Origin: Brevibacillus sedimenti
GTDB lineage: Bacteria; Bacillota; Bacilli; Brevibacillales; Brevibacillaceae
NCBI RefSeq assembly: GCF_020923495.1
Contig: NZ_CP064048.1
Location: 2,249,501 to 2,313,500, forward strand
Direction: 5' to 3'
DNA: 64,000 bases
The translations under genes and the position numbers were made by a program. The notes beneath the pieces are model-generated. The model made no database searches and was not told where the DNA came from. It saw only the letters and a program-made list of their open reading frames with translations. Of this stretch, positions 17,698 through 26,058 are shown in pieces. Positions within the stretch are counted from its first letter, which is position 1. Every line of letters starts with the position of its first letter.

Positions 17698-18624
17698 ATG
17701 CAGTTACGTCGAACCAACTGGTCATTGCGGATCGGTGCAATCCTGGTGGCATTTCTCGTGGTGCTGGGTTTCATAGGGCCGTACATCGCTCCGTATGAAC
17801 TGAATTTTCAGGAAGTGTTTCGCAGCGAGACGGTGAACGGCAAATCAGTATACCTCTCCCCGCCGATTCCACCGTCCGCAGAGCACTGGCTGGGGACGGA
17901 CAACTGGGGCTACGACCTGCTGACATTGCTGCTCCACGGGGCGCCGTACACGATTTTCGTCACGCTGGCCGTCGCGCTGCTCCGGGTGCTGCTCGGCACG
18001 CTGGTTGGCTTGTACATCGGCATTCAGGACAAGCCGCAGCGCTGGTGGCTGTCAGTGGAAAACGCCTGGAGCTACATTCCGCTGTTCATCCCGGTCTACT
18101 TTTTCCTCCGCGGGGTCAGCATTAATTCGGAGCTGTCCGTCTCCACCTTGGTCGCGCTGTTTATCGGCGCAGCGTCCGTCTTGGGCGTGCCCAGTGTCGC
18201 TTCGTCCATACGGCAGAAGACGGAGCAGATCAAAGAGACGCAGTTTGTGCTGGCGGCTGTTTCCATGGGAGCGGGTCGGGGGCAGATCATGTTTCGCCAC
18301 GTCCTGCCGCACATCAAGGAACAGGTGGTCGTCATCATGGCGACGGAGACGGTGGCCGTGATGACGCTGATGGGGCTGATGGGCATGTTCAACCTGTTCA
18401 TCGGCGGCACGAAAATGTCGTACGATCCGGTCCTCTACCAATCCATCACGCATGAGTGGGCCGGCTTGCTCGGCTCCTATCGCACCTTTGTCTACAGCAA
18501 AAACGCCTGGCTTTTCCTCATCCCGCTGATCTGCTTCGTGTTTGCCGTCGGGTCGTTTTCCCTGCTCGCCAAGGGGCTGCGCGATCACTTCCAGGAGACG
18601 TACAAGCGCACATCGTATATCTGA
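17698..18624 (+). CDS. ABC transporter permease, oligopeptide (DppC/OppC) type
   Basis: A 308-residue permease. The N-terminal part has one transmembrane helix and the family hallmark HWLGTDNWGYDLLTLLLHGA. The coupling loop (FVLAAVSMGAGRGQIMFRHVLPH) matches the EAA motif. About six membrane helices are present. It forms an operon with the DppB-type gene just upstream and would make the heterodimeric channel with it. The role (peptide or nickel-like uptake) cannot be fixed without a binding protein. Confidence 0.88.
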   Translation: MQLRRTNWSLRIGAILVAFLVVLGFIGPYIAPYELNFQEVFRSETVNGKSVYLSPPIPPSAEHWLGTDNWGYDLLTLLLHGAPYTIFVTLAVALLRVLLGTLVGLYIGIQDKPQRWWLSVENAWSYIPLFIPVYFFLRGVSINSELSVSTLVALFIGAASVLGVPSVASSIRQKTEQIKETQFVLAAVSMGAGRGQIMFRHVLPHIKEQVVVIMATETVAVMTLMGLMGMFNLFIGGTKMSYDPVLYQSITHEWAGLLGSYRTFVYSKNAWLFLIPLICFVFAVGSFSLLAKGLRDHFQETYKRTSYI

Positions 18625-18751
18625 GCAGCATGTGGGCGCGATTAACTGGTTTATCTGTAAGGAAAATTCTCTTCGCTGCAACCTCTGGAACCCATCGCCC
18701 ATTTTCTGAATAGGATGTAAGACAAAAGCCTAAAATCCCTGTAATTCCGGC

Positions 18752-18779
18752 ACCACCACCCACCCCCCTACATAGGATA
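18752..18779 (+). promoter_or_regulatory. SigK-like promoter of gerE
   Basis: -10 CATAGGATA (18771-18779) matches the SigK pattern CATAnnnTA, and an AC at 18752-18753 lies 17 bases upstream as a -35 core. In Bacillus gerE is transcribed by SigK in the mother cell, which agrees. Confidence 0.6.
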
Positions 18780-18839
18780 AGGTGACTCTGTAATCCCTCA
18801 ACCTTGTTCCTGTAGAGCCCACAAGGAGGGGTGGCACGA

Positions 18840-19061
18840 TTGAAGGGTAGCGATCAAACCAAGCCGTTGTTGACAAATCGAGAAAGAGAAGTATTTGAAC
18901 TCTTGGTCCAGGATAAGACGACGAAAGAGATTGCCGGACAACTCTTCATCAGCGAAAAGACCGTACGCAATCACATCAGCAATGTCATGCAGAAATTAGG
19001 TGTCAAAGGTCGATCTCAAGCAGTAGTCGAACTCGTTCGACTTGGTGAGTTAGAGATTTGA
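18840..19061 (+). CDS. gerE: Spore germination/coat regulator GerE
   Basis: The small LuxR-type DNA-binding protein that acts last in the mother-cell cascade, switching spore-coat genes on or off with SigK. The 73-residue product is almost entirely the helix-turn-helix domain: LTNREREVFELLVQDKTTKE, then ISEKTVRNHISNVMQKLGVKG, nearly identical to the Bacillus protein as recalled. The TTG at 18840 is chosen because AAGGAGGGG stands 8 bases before it and it gives the expected length; a GTG at 18831 touches the ribosome site. The position after the sdh region matches Bacillus order. Confidence 0.96.
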   Translation: MKGSDQTKPLLTNREREVFELLVQDKTTKEIAGQLFISEKTVRNHISNVMQKLGVKGRSQAVVELVRLGELEI

Positions 19062-19076
19062 ACCCAGTCCACCCGG

Positions 19077-19121
19077 CCTCCCTTTTCTTCCCTTGCGAAT
19101 GGAAGGGAGGATTTTTTTTTT
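19077..19121 (+). terminator. Terminator of gerE
   Basis: CCTCCCTT (19077-19084) / AAGGGAGG (19103-19110) with a run of ten T from 19112. Its presence argues against any start of the next gene before about 19.2 kb. Confidence 0.88.
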
Positions 19122-19261
19122 GGAATGGAACGCTTTGGCCTTTTGAACGCTTTGTGGTAGACTTCATCTACAAGGTGCTCCTTTCTGTCGCACGCGATCG
19201 AGCCGTGATCTGGCGGCAAACGAAACGAGCACGTTCATTCTGGATCACAAGGAAGATGACT

Positions 19262-21013
19262 GTGGAGCGTATGGCAGCAATATACGACGATTTTGTGATC
19301 GTAGAACATCCCGTTACCATCGAACAAGCCCTGAAACAGATCAGCGGAGCGCGTCTCCTGGTCGTGCGCCGCCGCGGGGAAATCGTAGGCGTGTGCGACG
19401 CGCACGGACTGCTACGGCAGCTGGAGAAGGGAACCGCGGAGCTGACCTATAGCGAGCCCTTTGCCGTGGTGGACGAAGAGGCGCTGTTTCAGCAGCGGCC
19501 CGATCAGGCGTCCTACTGGCTTGTCCAAAACGACCGGGGAGAGATTGCGGGCTGGCTTGATGCGGTGACAATGGAAAACATCCTGATGAAACGAAAGCTG
19601 TCTCAGGATGTGACGGAATTGACGAAAGACCTGGAAGCGATTGTGGATTCCATCTACGATGAAATCCTGGTCGTGGACGCGACGGGAACGATCCTGCGCG
19701 TGTCCAATCGCAGCGCGAACAATTTATGGGGGGTAAACCTGTCCACGGTGGTGGGCAAGAACATCCTCGACCTGGAGGAAAAAGGCTGGTTCAAGCCGTC
19801 CGTCACGCGCAAGGTGTTGGAGGAGAAGCGCAAAATTTCCATCGTGCAGCAAAATCGCTTCGGACGCAAAATTCTGGCGGTCGGCAATCCGATTTTCAAC
19901 AAGAAACGGCAGTTGGAGAGAATTGTCATCGCGTCGCGGGACATTACCGAAGTGAGCGAGTTGAAAAGCGAACTGCAGCGCGCCAAGAGCCTGACGCAAA
20001 AATACAAGGAAGAAATCGATGAACTGCGAAATCACCAGGTTGTCGCCGTAAACGAGGTGATATACCGGTCGGAGGCGATGGCTCAGGTGATGGAACAGGT
20101 GAAGCGGATCGCGCTGGTGGAATCGACCGTGATCCTGTACGGTGAATCGGGTGTCGGGAAAGAGCTGATCGCCAACGCCATTCACAACAGCAGCGCCAGA
20201 CGGGAGAAGCCGTTTGTCAAAATCAACTGCGGGGCCATTCCGGAAAATCTCCTGGAGAGCGAATTGTTCGGGTATGAAAAGGGAGCCTTTTCCGGTGCCA
20301 GCCTGCAGGGGAAAAAGGGATTGTTTGAGCTGGCGCACGAAGGCACCCTGTTTTTGGATGAGATCGCCGAAATGCCGATCAACTTGCAGGTGAAACTGCT
20401 GCGTGCTCTGCAGGAGAGAGAAATCCTGAAGGTGGGCGGCACCCGTCCGATTCCTGTCGATGTGAGGATTATCGCCGCCACCAACAAAAACCTGGAGGAG
20501 ATGGTGCAGCGCGGGCAGTTCCGGGAAGACCTGTACTACCGCCTGCACGTGATTCCCCTGTACATCCCGGCACTGCGGGAGCGGATCGAGGATGTGGAAC
20601 CGCTCGTCTATGCGTTTCTGGAGAAATTCAACAAAAAGTTTTCAACCCGCAAGTTTTTTTCCGAGGACGCCATCGAGATGTTGAACGCGTACCACTGGCC
20701 GGGTAACGTAAGGCAACTGCAAAACGTGATCGAGCGGGCGATGGTGATCTCTCCCGGAAACCTGATTACCGCAAATGAACTGACGAGCATTTTGAGCCGT
20801 CGTGGGGAGAAGGACCAGTCTCCCGTCCAGGTCAACCGCATTATTCCGCTGAAGGAAGCGGTGGAGCTGACGGAATCGCAGCTCATCCAGTTGGCCCTGG
20901 CCAAGTACAAGACGATTACGAAGGTGGCCGAAGTGTTGGAAGTGAGCCAGCCCACGCTCAGCAGGCGATTTCAGAAAATCAGCCGAAACAGAAAGCAGGA
21001 GACAAAACCTTAG
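19262..21013 (+). CDS. Sigma-54-dependent transcriptional activator (PAS–AAA+–Fis HTH)
   Basis: A 583-residue enhancer-binding activator of RNA polymerase–SigL. The N-terminal ~130 residues look like a divergent sensory/CBS-like region. A PAS domain follows (about 135-235; IVDSIYDEILVVDATGTIL). The AAA+ domain has Walker A GESGVGKE, the sigma-54 contact loop GAFSGA (usual GAFTGA) and Walker B LFLDEIAEMP. The C-terminal Fis-type helix-turn-helix is TKVAEVLEVSQPTLSRRF. GTG 19262 is chosen for its AAGGA site at 8 bases. It lies directly upstream of a sigma-54 promoter and the GABA genes, so it is the probable GABA-responsive activator. Confidence 0.9.
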   Translation: MERMAAIYDDFVIVEHPVTIEQALKQISGARLLVVRRRGEIVGVCDAHGLLRQLEKGTAELTYSEPFAVVDEEALFQQRPDQASYWLVQNDRGEIAGWLDAVTMENILMKRKLSQDVTELTKDLEAIVDSIYDEILVVDATGTILRVSNRSANNLWGVNLSTVVGKNILDLEEKGWFKPSVTRKVLEEKRKISIVQQNRFGRKILAVGNPIFNKKRQLERIVIASRDITEVSELKSELQRAKSLTQKYKEEIDELRNHQVVAVNEVIYRSEAMAQVMEQVKRIALVESTVILYGESGVGKELIANAIHNSSARREKPFVKINCGAIPENLLESELFGYEKGAFSGASLQGKKGLFELAHEGTLFLDEIAEMPINLQVKLLRALQEREILKVGGTRPIPVDVRIIAATNKNLEEMVQRGQFREDLYYRLHVIPLYIPALRERIEDVEPLVYAFLEKFNKKFSTRKFFSEDAIEMLNAYHWPGNVRQLQNVIERAMVISPGNLITANELTSILSRRGEKDQSPVQVNRIIPLKEAVELTESQLIQLALAKYKTITKVAEVLEVSQPTLSRRFQKISRNRKQETKP

Positions 21014-21039
21014 CCCGGTATCACCGGCTAAGGTTTTTT
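21004..21039 (+). terminator. Terminator of the sigma-54 activator gene
   Basis: Stem AAAACCTTAGCC / GGCTAAGGTTTT with six T (21034-21039), overlapping the stop codon. Confidence 0.9.
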
Positions 21040-21072
21040 GTCTTGCAAGCAGGATCGGGAACACCGGCAGCA

Positions 21073-21107
21073 TTGAATAACGGTCATTCATTTTTGAATA
21101 ACTGTCA
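21073..21107 (+). promoter_or_regulatory. Upstream activator sites of gabT
   Basis: Direct repeats TTGAATAACGGTCA (21073-21086) and TTGAATAACTGTCA (21094-21107) have a 21-bp period, two helical turns. The middle also reads as the inverted repeat ATTCA-TTTT-TGAAT. The same core and period occur ahead of the permease gene at 25741-25782. They are probably binding sites for the activator encoded just upstream. Confidence 0.7.
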
Positions 21108-21151
21108 GGAATACACAGTTTCATCTGCCCTACTCTCTGCGTGTTTTCAGG

Positions 21152-21168
21152 TTGGCACGCTCCTTGCA
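21152..21168 (+). promoter_or_regulatory. Sigma-54 (SigL) promoter of gabT
   Basis: TTGGCACG (21152-21159) and TTGCA (21164-21168) place GG and GC exactly 10 bases apart, a near-perfect -24/-12 element. Confidence 0.93.
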
Positions 21169-21212
21169 AAAGGAAAATCGTGACCGAAACGAACTTCCGA
21201 GGAGGGTTTACG

Positions 21213-22562
21213 ATGAAGACCACCACTCGTACCTTTGTCAAGCTGAACACGGCCATCCCTGGTCCGAAAGCGCAGGAAATCCTGGAAAAACGGGACAAGC
21301 ACGTGACGCGCGGCCTATCCCATACGGTGTTTTCGTTCGCTGATCGGGCGGAAGGTGCGCTGATCACGGATGTTGACGGCAATACCTTCATTGATTTTGC
21401 GGGGGCGATCGGGACGTTGAACGCCGGCCACTGTCCCCCCACCGTTGTGGCTGCGCTCAAGGAGCAGTTGGACCGGTTCATTCACACGGGCTTTAATGTG
21501 TTTATGTACGAATCGTATGTCCAGTTGGCCGAGAAGCTGAACCAGATCACCCCGGGTACGCATGAAAAGAAAACGATGTTTTTGAACAGCGGGGCGGAAG
21601 CGGTGGAAAACGCCGTGAAGATCGCCCGGAAGTACACCGGCCGCAAAGCGATCATCTCTTTTGAACGGGGTTTCCACGGCCGCACGCTGCTGGGCATGTC
21701 GCTCACCAGCAAGGTAAAACCGTACAAGTACGGCTTCGGTCCGTTTGCCCCCGACACCTACAAGATAAGCTATCCGTACTACTACCGCGCCGACGGGTTG
21801 ACTCCCGACGAACTGGACCGACAGCTTCTGCAGCGGCTGGAGACCTTCTTTTTGACCGAAGTGCCTGCCGAAGACGTGGCTGCGATTATCATGGAGCCGG
21901 TGCAGGGGGAAGGGGGATTCGTGGTTCCCTCCAAAACCTTCGTCCAAGGGGTAAAGCGCATCTGCGAAGCGCACGGGATTCTGTTCATCGCCGACGAGGT
22001 GCAAACCGGCTTCGGCCGTACCGGAAAGATGTTTGCCATGGAGCATTTTGACGTCGTGCCGGATCTGATGACGATGTCGAAGTCGATCGCTGCCGGGATT
22101 CCGATCAGCGCCGTGACCGGCCGGGCGGAAATCATGGACGCCCCCAACCCCGGCGAGGTGGGAGGCACCTACGCCGGCAGCCCGCTTGGTTGCGTGGCGG
22201 CCTTGAAAGTGATTGAGATGTTTGAACAAGAAAACATTCCGGAACGGGCAAACGCGATCGGGGAACGCATCATGTCGCGCTTCCGCAGCCTGCAGCAGAA
22301 GTATCCGGTGATCGGCGACGTGCGCGGTCTGGGAGCGATGTGTGCGGTGGAACTGGTCAAGGATCCGGTCACCAAGGAGCCGGACAAGGACCTGACTGGC
22401 CGGATCGTGCAGGAGTGCATTCAGCGCGGGCTGGTACTGTTAAGCGCAGGTCTGTACGGCAATGTTCTGCGTTTTCTCTCGCCGCTGGTGATTACGGATG
22501 AGCAGTTGGATGAAGGTCTTGACATCATTGAAGAAGTCCTGGGGGAACTCGTCACGCCGTAA
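21213..22562 (+). CDS. gabT: 4-aminobutyrate aminotransferase
   Basis: A class-III PLP aminotransferase of 449 residues transferring the amino group of GABA to 2-oxoglutarate, giving succinate semialdehyde. It shows the PLP phosphate-binding NSGAEAVENA (near 125), the substrate-side FHGRT, the cofactor-ring DEVQTGFGRTG (near 261) and the Schiff-base Lys290 in TMSKSIAAG. The ATG at 21213 follows GAGGAGGG; an upstream in-frame ATG would overlap the promoter. It is the first gene after the sigma-54 promoter, followed 28 bases later by the aldehyde dehydrogenase. Confidence 0.93.
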   Translation: MKTTTRTFVKLNTAIPGPKAQEILEKRDKHVTRGLSHTVFSFADRAEGALITDVDGNTFIDFAGAIGTLNAGHCPPTVVAALKEQLDRFIHTGFNVFMYESYVQLAEKLNQITPGTHEKKTMFLNSGAEAVENAVKIARKYTGRKAIISFERGFHGRTLLGMSLTSKVKPYKYGFGPFAPDTYKISYPYYYRADGLTPDELDRQLLQRLETFFLTEVPAEDVAAIIMEPVQGEGGFVVPSKTFVQGVKRICEAHGILFIADEVQTGFGRTGKMFAMEHFDVVPDLMTMSKSIAAGIPISAVTGRAEIMDAPNPGEVGGTYAGSPLGCVAALKVIEMFEQENIPERANAIGERIMSRFRSLQQKYPVIGDVRGLGAMCAVELVKDPVTKEPDKDLTGRIVQECIQRGLVLLSAGLYGNVLRFLSPLVITDEQLDEGLDIIEEVLGELVTP

Positions 22563-22590
22563 GTTCGCATCATAAGGGAGTGGAGCACAA

Positions 22591-24012
22591 ATGATCAAGC
22601 AAAAATTGTTTATCAACGGAGCATGGGTGGAAGCCGCGGCTTACACCCCCCTTTTTTCCCCGTATACCGGAGAGAAGATCGCAGAAATTCCGATGGCGAC
22701 CGCAGCCGAAGTGGATCGGGCGATTGAGGCGGCGTACCAGGCCCGAGACACCATGGCGAAAATGCCGGCGCACCAGCGTGCCGCCATTTTGGAGAAGCTG
22801 GTGACCCTGCTGGAGAAGCGCAAGGAAGAAGCGGCGGTCATCATCGCGCGGGAAGCGGCCAAACCGATTACGACAGCCAGAGCAGAGATACAGCGCACCA
22901 TCACGACGTACAAGTTTGCCGCAGAGGAAGCCAAGCGCATCCACGGGGAGACAATTCCCCTGGACGCGGCCCCGGGCGGCGAAGGGCGCGTGGCGTATAC
23001 CACGCGGGAGCCGTTGGGCGTAATCGGAGCGATCACCCCCTTCAACTTTCCGATGAATCTGGTCGCCCACAAGGTGGGGCCCGCTATTGCAGCAGGCAAT
23101 ACCGTGGTGTTGAAACCGGCGCCGCAGACGCCGCTGTCGGCGTTTTTCCTGGCCGAGCTGCTGCAGGAAGCAGGACTGCCGGACGGCGCGCTGAACATCG
23201 TTACGGGCAGCGGCGAAGTGGGCCAACAGATCGTCGCCGACGAGCGCGTCAGCATGATCAGCTTCACCGGCAGTGCCGCAGTCGGCAAGGCCATTCGCAA
23301 CCAGGCCGGGTTAAAACGCGTGGTGCTTGAACTGGGCTCCAACGCGGCCGTGATCGTCGACAAGGGCGTCACCATAGACAAGATCATCAATCGCTGCGTG
23401 ACCAGCGCGTTTTCCTACCAGGGGCAGGTGTGCATCTCGCTGCAGCGCATCTATGTCCACGAGGAGGCGTATGAGGAGTTTGTGGAAAAATTCATCGCGG
23501 CGGTCCAGACGTTGAAGGTGGGCGATCCGCTTCTGCCCGAGACGGACATCTCCGCCTTGATCGCCCCGCGCGAAGTACAGCGGGTCCTCGGCTGGATTGA
23601 CGAAGCGGTGCAGCACGGCGCCAGGGTGGCGACTGGCGGTACGGCAGAGGGCAACTGCCTGCTGCCTACGGTGCTTCTGGATGCGGCGCCGACGTTGAAA
23701 GTGTCATGCGAGGAAGTGTTTGCCCCCGTGGTGTTGATCAACAAGGTCGCATCCGTCGAGGAAGCCATCGAGCTGGTCAATCATTCAAAGTACGGGCTGC
23801 AGGCGGGCATCTACACGGAGAATCTGCACACGGCGTTTGAGGCTGCCGAAAAGCTCCAGGTGGGCGGTGTCCTCATCAACGATACGCCTACCTTCCGCGT
23901 CGACCACATGCCGTACGGCGGTGTCAAGGAAAGCGGGTTGGGCCGTGAAGGGGTCAGGTACGCGGTGGAAGAGATGACGGAAAGCAAACTGGTGATTTTC
24001 AATCGCCTGTAG
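22591..24012 (+). CDS. gabD: NAD(P)-dependent aldehyde dehydrogenase, probably succinate-semialdehyde dehydrogenase
   Basis: A 473-residue ALDH-superfamily enzyme. Catalytic Cys281 lies in YQGQVCISLQR, the general base Glu247 in VLELGSNAA, and the cofactor-binding FTGSAAVG is near residue 225. The ELGSNAA and GQVCISLQRIYVH motifs resemble the lactaldehyde / non-phosphorylating GAPDH-like subgroup more than E. coli GabD. The assignment to succinate semialdehyde therefore rests on co-transcription with gabT. The ribosome site is AGGGAGTGG. It completes conversion of GABA to succinate, which feeds the TCA cycle. Confidence 0.8.
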   Translation: MIKQKLFINGAWVEAAAYTPLFSPYTGEKIAEIPMATAAEVDRAIEAAYQARDTMAKMPAHQRAAILEKLVTLLEKRKEEAAVIIAREAAKPITTARAEIQRTITTYKFAAEEAKRIHGETIPLDAAPGGEGRVAYTTREPLGVIGAITPFNFPMNLVAHKVGPAIAAGNTVVLKPAPQTPLSAFFLAELLQEAGLPDGALNIVTGSGEVGQQIVADERVSMISFTGSAAVGKAIRNQAGLKRVVLELGSNAAVIVDKGVTIDKIINRCVTSAFSYQGQVCISLQRIYVHEEAYEEFVEKFIAAVQTLKVGDPLLPETDISALIAPREVQRVLGWIDEAVQHGARVATGGTAEGNCLLPTVLLDAAPTLKVSCEEVFAPVVLINKVASVEEAIELVNHSKYGLQAGIYTENLHTAFEAAEKLQVGGVLINDTPTFRVDHMPYGGVKESGLGREGVRYAVEEMTESKLVIFNRL

Positions 24013-24044
24013 CAATCGACAAGCCAATTTCATAGCAGAGGTTG

Positions 24045-24079
24045 AGCCGATGCCTGCATGCAGGTATCGGCTGTTTTGT
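24045..24079 (+). terminator. Terminator of the gabT–gabD operon
   Basis: Hairpin AGCCGATGCCTGC / GCAGGTATCGGCT (one G-U type mismatch) followed by GTTTTGTT. Confidence 0.8.
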
Positions 24080-24121
24080 TCTGTGGGGGAAGAGCTGTCT
24101 TTCTTCTGCGGCGGTCTGGCG

Positions 24122-24160
24122 AAAAAATCCGTTAACGCTCCGGGCGCTAACGGATTTTTT
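24122..24160. terminator. Bidirectional terminator downstream of the GABA permease gene
   Basis: AAAAAATCCGTTA / TAACGGATTTTTT around a GC-rich loop. A and T runs on both sides fit termination of the minus-strand permease gene and of read-through from gabD. Confidence 0.88.
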
Positions 24161-24166
24161 GGGGGA

Positions 24167-25582
24167 TTACGAGGCGTTCTGGTTTTGGTGTTCCACTTCG
24201 GTTTCGCCAGCTTCATGAGCAAGCGCGGCGGACTTTCGCTTGAACAGGAAGTAGGAGGCGACGACGAGAGCGGTGATCAGCATCGTCAGGTAGAGCTGGG
24301 ATCGCATGGATTCCATGAAGAGCATCGACACCAGAATGAGCACCATGGCGGCGATGGTCAGGTAGGTGAGATAGGGAAACGCCCACATTTTCAGCGTGAG
24401 GGCCTGCGGATTTTCCCGCTCCAGTTTTCTTCTAAGCCGCACGTGCGACACGGCGATGACCAGGTACACCAGAATGGCGATGGCACCGGACGCGTTGACC
24501 AGAAAGAGGAAGATCTTGTCCGGAGACACAAAGTGAAAAATCGCGCAGAGATAGGAGAAAAAGGTGCTCGCCAGGACGGCGCGAACGGGAACCCCGTTTT
24601 TGTTTACCTGCAGCAGCGAGCGCGGTGCGTTTCCTTTGCGCGCCAGGGAATACAGCATCCGCGAGTTGGTGTACAGCGCGGAATTCAAGCAGGACAGAAC
24701 GGAGACGAGCACGACCACGTTCATGATTTGCGCGGCTGCCGGGATGCCGAGCATGTCCAGCATCGTGACGTACGGGCTCTTCAGCAGGTCGGCGGCGTTC
24801 CAGGGCAGAAGCATCACCAGAATGGCGACAGAGCCGATGTAGAAGAGCAGAATGCGCCAGATCACGCTTTTGATGGCGATGACGACGGATTTTTCCGGGT
24901 TGGGTGTTTCGCCTGCCGCGATGGCGGCGATTTCCGCTCCGAAAAAGGAGAAGACGCAGACGACGATCCCGACGAATACGGACGAAGCGCCATTGGGCAA
25001 AAATCCGCCCTGTCCCAGGAGGTTGGTCAATCCCGGCGAGGGGATGGCAGGGATCAGATTGAACAGAATGGCAGCCCCGATACACATGAACAGGCTGATC
25101 GCCACCACTTTGATCATGGCAAACCAGTATTCAAATTCGCCGAACGACTTCACGGACAGCACGTTGGTAATGGTCAATAACACGGTCAGAATGAGACTCA
25201 ACAACCAGACCGGCACGGACGGAATCCAGCCGTGAACGATGGCGCCGCCTGCCGTCGCCTCAATGGCAATCACAATGGCCCAGTAAAACCAGTACAGCCA
25301 GCCGATCGTATAGCTTGCCCAGGGCCCCAGCGCCTGATGGGCATAGGTGGAGAAGGAGCCGCTGTCCGGATTGACGACAGCCATTTCTCCCAGCATGCGC
25401 ATGACCATTACCACGAGCAGCCCGGCCAAGGCATACGAGAGAATGGCGCCTGGACCTGTGGAATTGATCACCGAACCGCTGCCGACAAACAATCCCGCAC
25501 CGATTACTCCGCCAATCGAGATCATCGTCAAATGACGCGGTTTCAACTTCTTTTGCAAGGTGTTGCTTTGCTGTTGGGACAT
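24167..25582 (-). CDS. gabP: Amino-acid permease, probably GABA permease
   Basis: A 471-residue APC-family transporter with about 12 membrane helices. Signature regions are the N-terminal MISIGGVIGAGLFVGSGSVI and helix-3 GEMAVVNPDSGSFSTYA (abridged), typical of the GabP/AnsP/LysP branch. It starts at ATG 25582 after GGGGGGAACC. It converges on gabTD and carries the same 21-bp-period activator sites and a sigma-54-like promoter, so GABA is the likely substrate. The tail after the last helix is short and His/Gln-rich. Confidence 0.85.
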   Translation of the reverse strand: MSQQQSNTLQKKLKPRHLTMISIGGVIGAGLFVGSGSVINSTGPGAILSYALAGLLVVMVMRMLGEMAVVNPDSGSFSTYAHQALGPWASYTIGWLYWFYWAIVIAIEATAGGAIVHGWIPSVPVWLLSLILTVLLTITNVLSVKSFGEFEYWFAMIKVVAISLFMCIGAAILFNLIPAIPSPGLTNLLGQGGFLPNGASSVFVGIVVCVFSFFGAEIAAIAAGETPNPEKSVVIAIKSVIWRILLFYIGSVAILVMLLPWNAADLLKSPYVTMLDMLGIPAAAQIMNVVVLVSVLSCLNSALYTNSRMLYSLARKGNAPRSLLQVNKNGVPVRAVLASTFFSYLCAIFHFVSPDKIFLFLVNASGAIAILVYLVIAVSHVRLRRKLERENPQALTLKMWAFPYLTYLTIAAMVLILVSMLFMESMRSQLYLTMLITALVVASYFLFKRKSAALAHEAGETEVEHQNQNAS

Positions 25583-25686
25583 GTGGTTCCCCCCTTGTTG
25601 GTATGTGTCAAACACCTCGTAACCTGATTCAATCATGCTGCATCGACATATCCTCCTTTATTTGTGCCGCGCTTATATTCAAGTAT

Positions 25687-25702
25687 GCAAACATTATACC
25701 AA
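25687..25702 (-). promoter_or_regulatory. Sigma-54-like promoter of gabP, overlapping a TATAAT
   Basis: On the minus strand TTGGTATAATGTTTGC has GG and GC exactly 10 bases apart (-24/-12), although the -24 box lacks CAC. The element also contains TATAAT, so a SigA start cannot be excluded. The upstream activator sites at 25741-25782 support sigma-54. Confidence 0.55.
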
Positions 25703-25740
25703 TTTGTATTTTTGGAAAAATAGAATCTGATTGCAAAGAT

Positions 25741-25782
25741 TCATTCATTTTTGAATGATTATCTTTCATTTTTGAATGACAG
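25741..25782 (-). promoter_or_regulatory. Upstream activator sites of gabP
   Basis: Two TTGAATGA cores (25751-25758 and 25772-25779) have the same 21-bp period as at gabT. Each lies within an inverted repeat of the type TCA-TTTTT-TGA (full arms TCATTCA/TGAATGA for the first). The rest of the 25583-26058 gap holds the promoter, a candidate promoter for the next gene and one hairpin. Confidence 0.7.
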
Positions 25783-25806
25783 TGTTGAGATGGAGGGAAA
25801 AATTTG

Positions 25807-25836
25807 TTTACAGAAAAAGTAAAAATATGTTATAAG
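25807..25836 (+). promoter_or_regulatory. Candidate SigA promoter for the 26.0-kb gene
   Basis: TTTACA (25807-25812), 18-bp spacer, TATAAG (25831-25836). The leader to the coding start would be about 215 bases and includes the hairpin at 25994-26020. Confidence 0.4.
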
Positions 25837-25993
25837 TGCAAGTGGTAACAAAATCCAGATTTTAATAGTGAAGGTATTGCAATCTGTAATCTTGAGTTGC
25901 TAGATTAGCAGCCTCAACAAGTCTGAATACTGAAAGTAAAGCGATGGATTGGGAGATTATCATTCCTTCTCGTGAGTGGGTTAAAGTAATGGT

Positions 25994-26020
25994 AGGGCGT
26001 AACATATACAGTTACGCCCT
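25994..26020 (+). other. Hairpin in the leader of the 26.0-kb gene
   Basis: AGGGCGTAAC (25994-26003) / GTTACGCCCT (26011-26020), a perfect 10-bp stem with a 7-base loop followed by TTCC. It could be a weak terminator or attenuator. Confidence 0.5.
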
Positions 26021-26058
26021 TTCCTGCCATGTTTTTGGTAAAAAATAAGGAGGATAAC

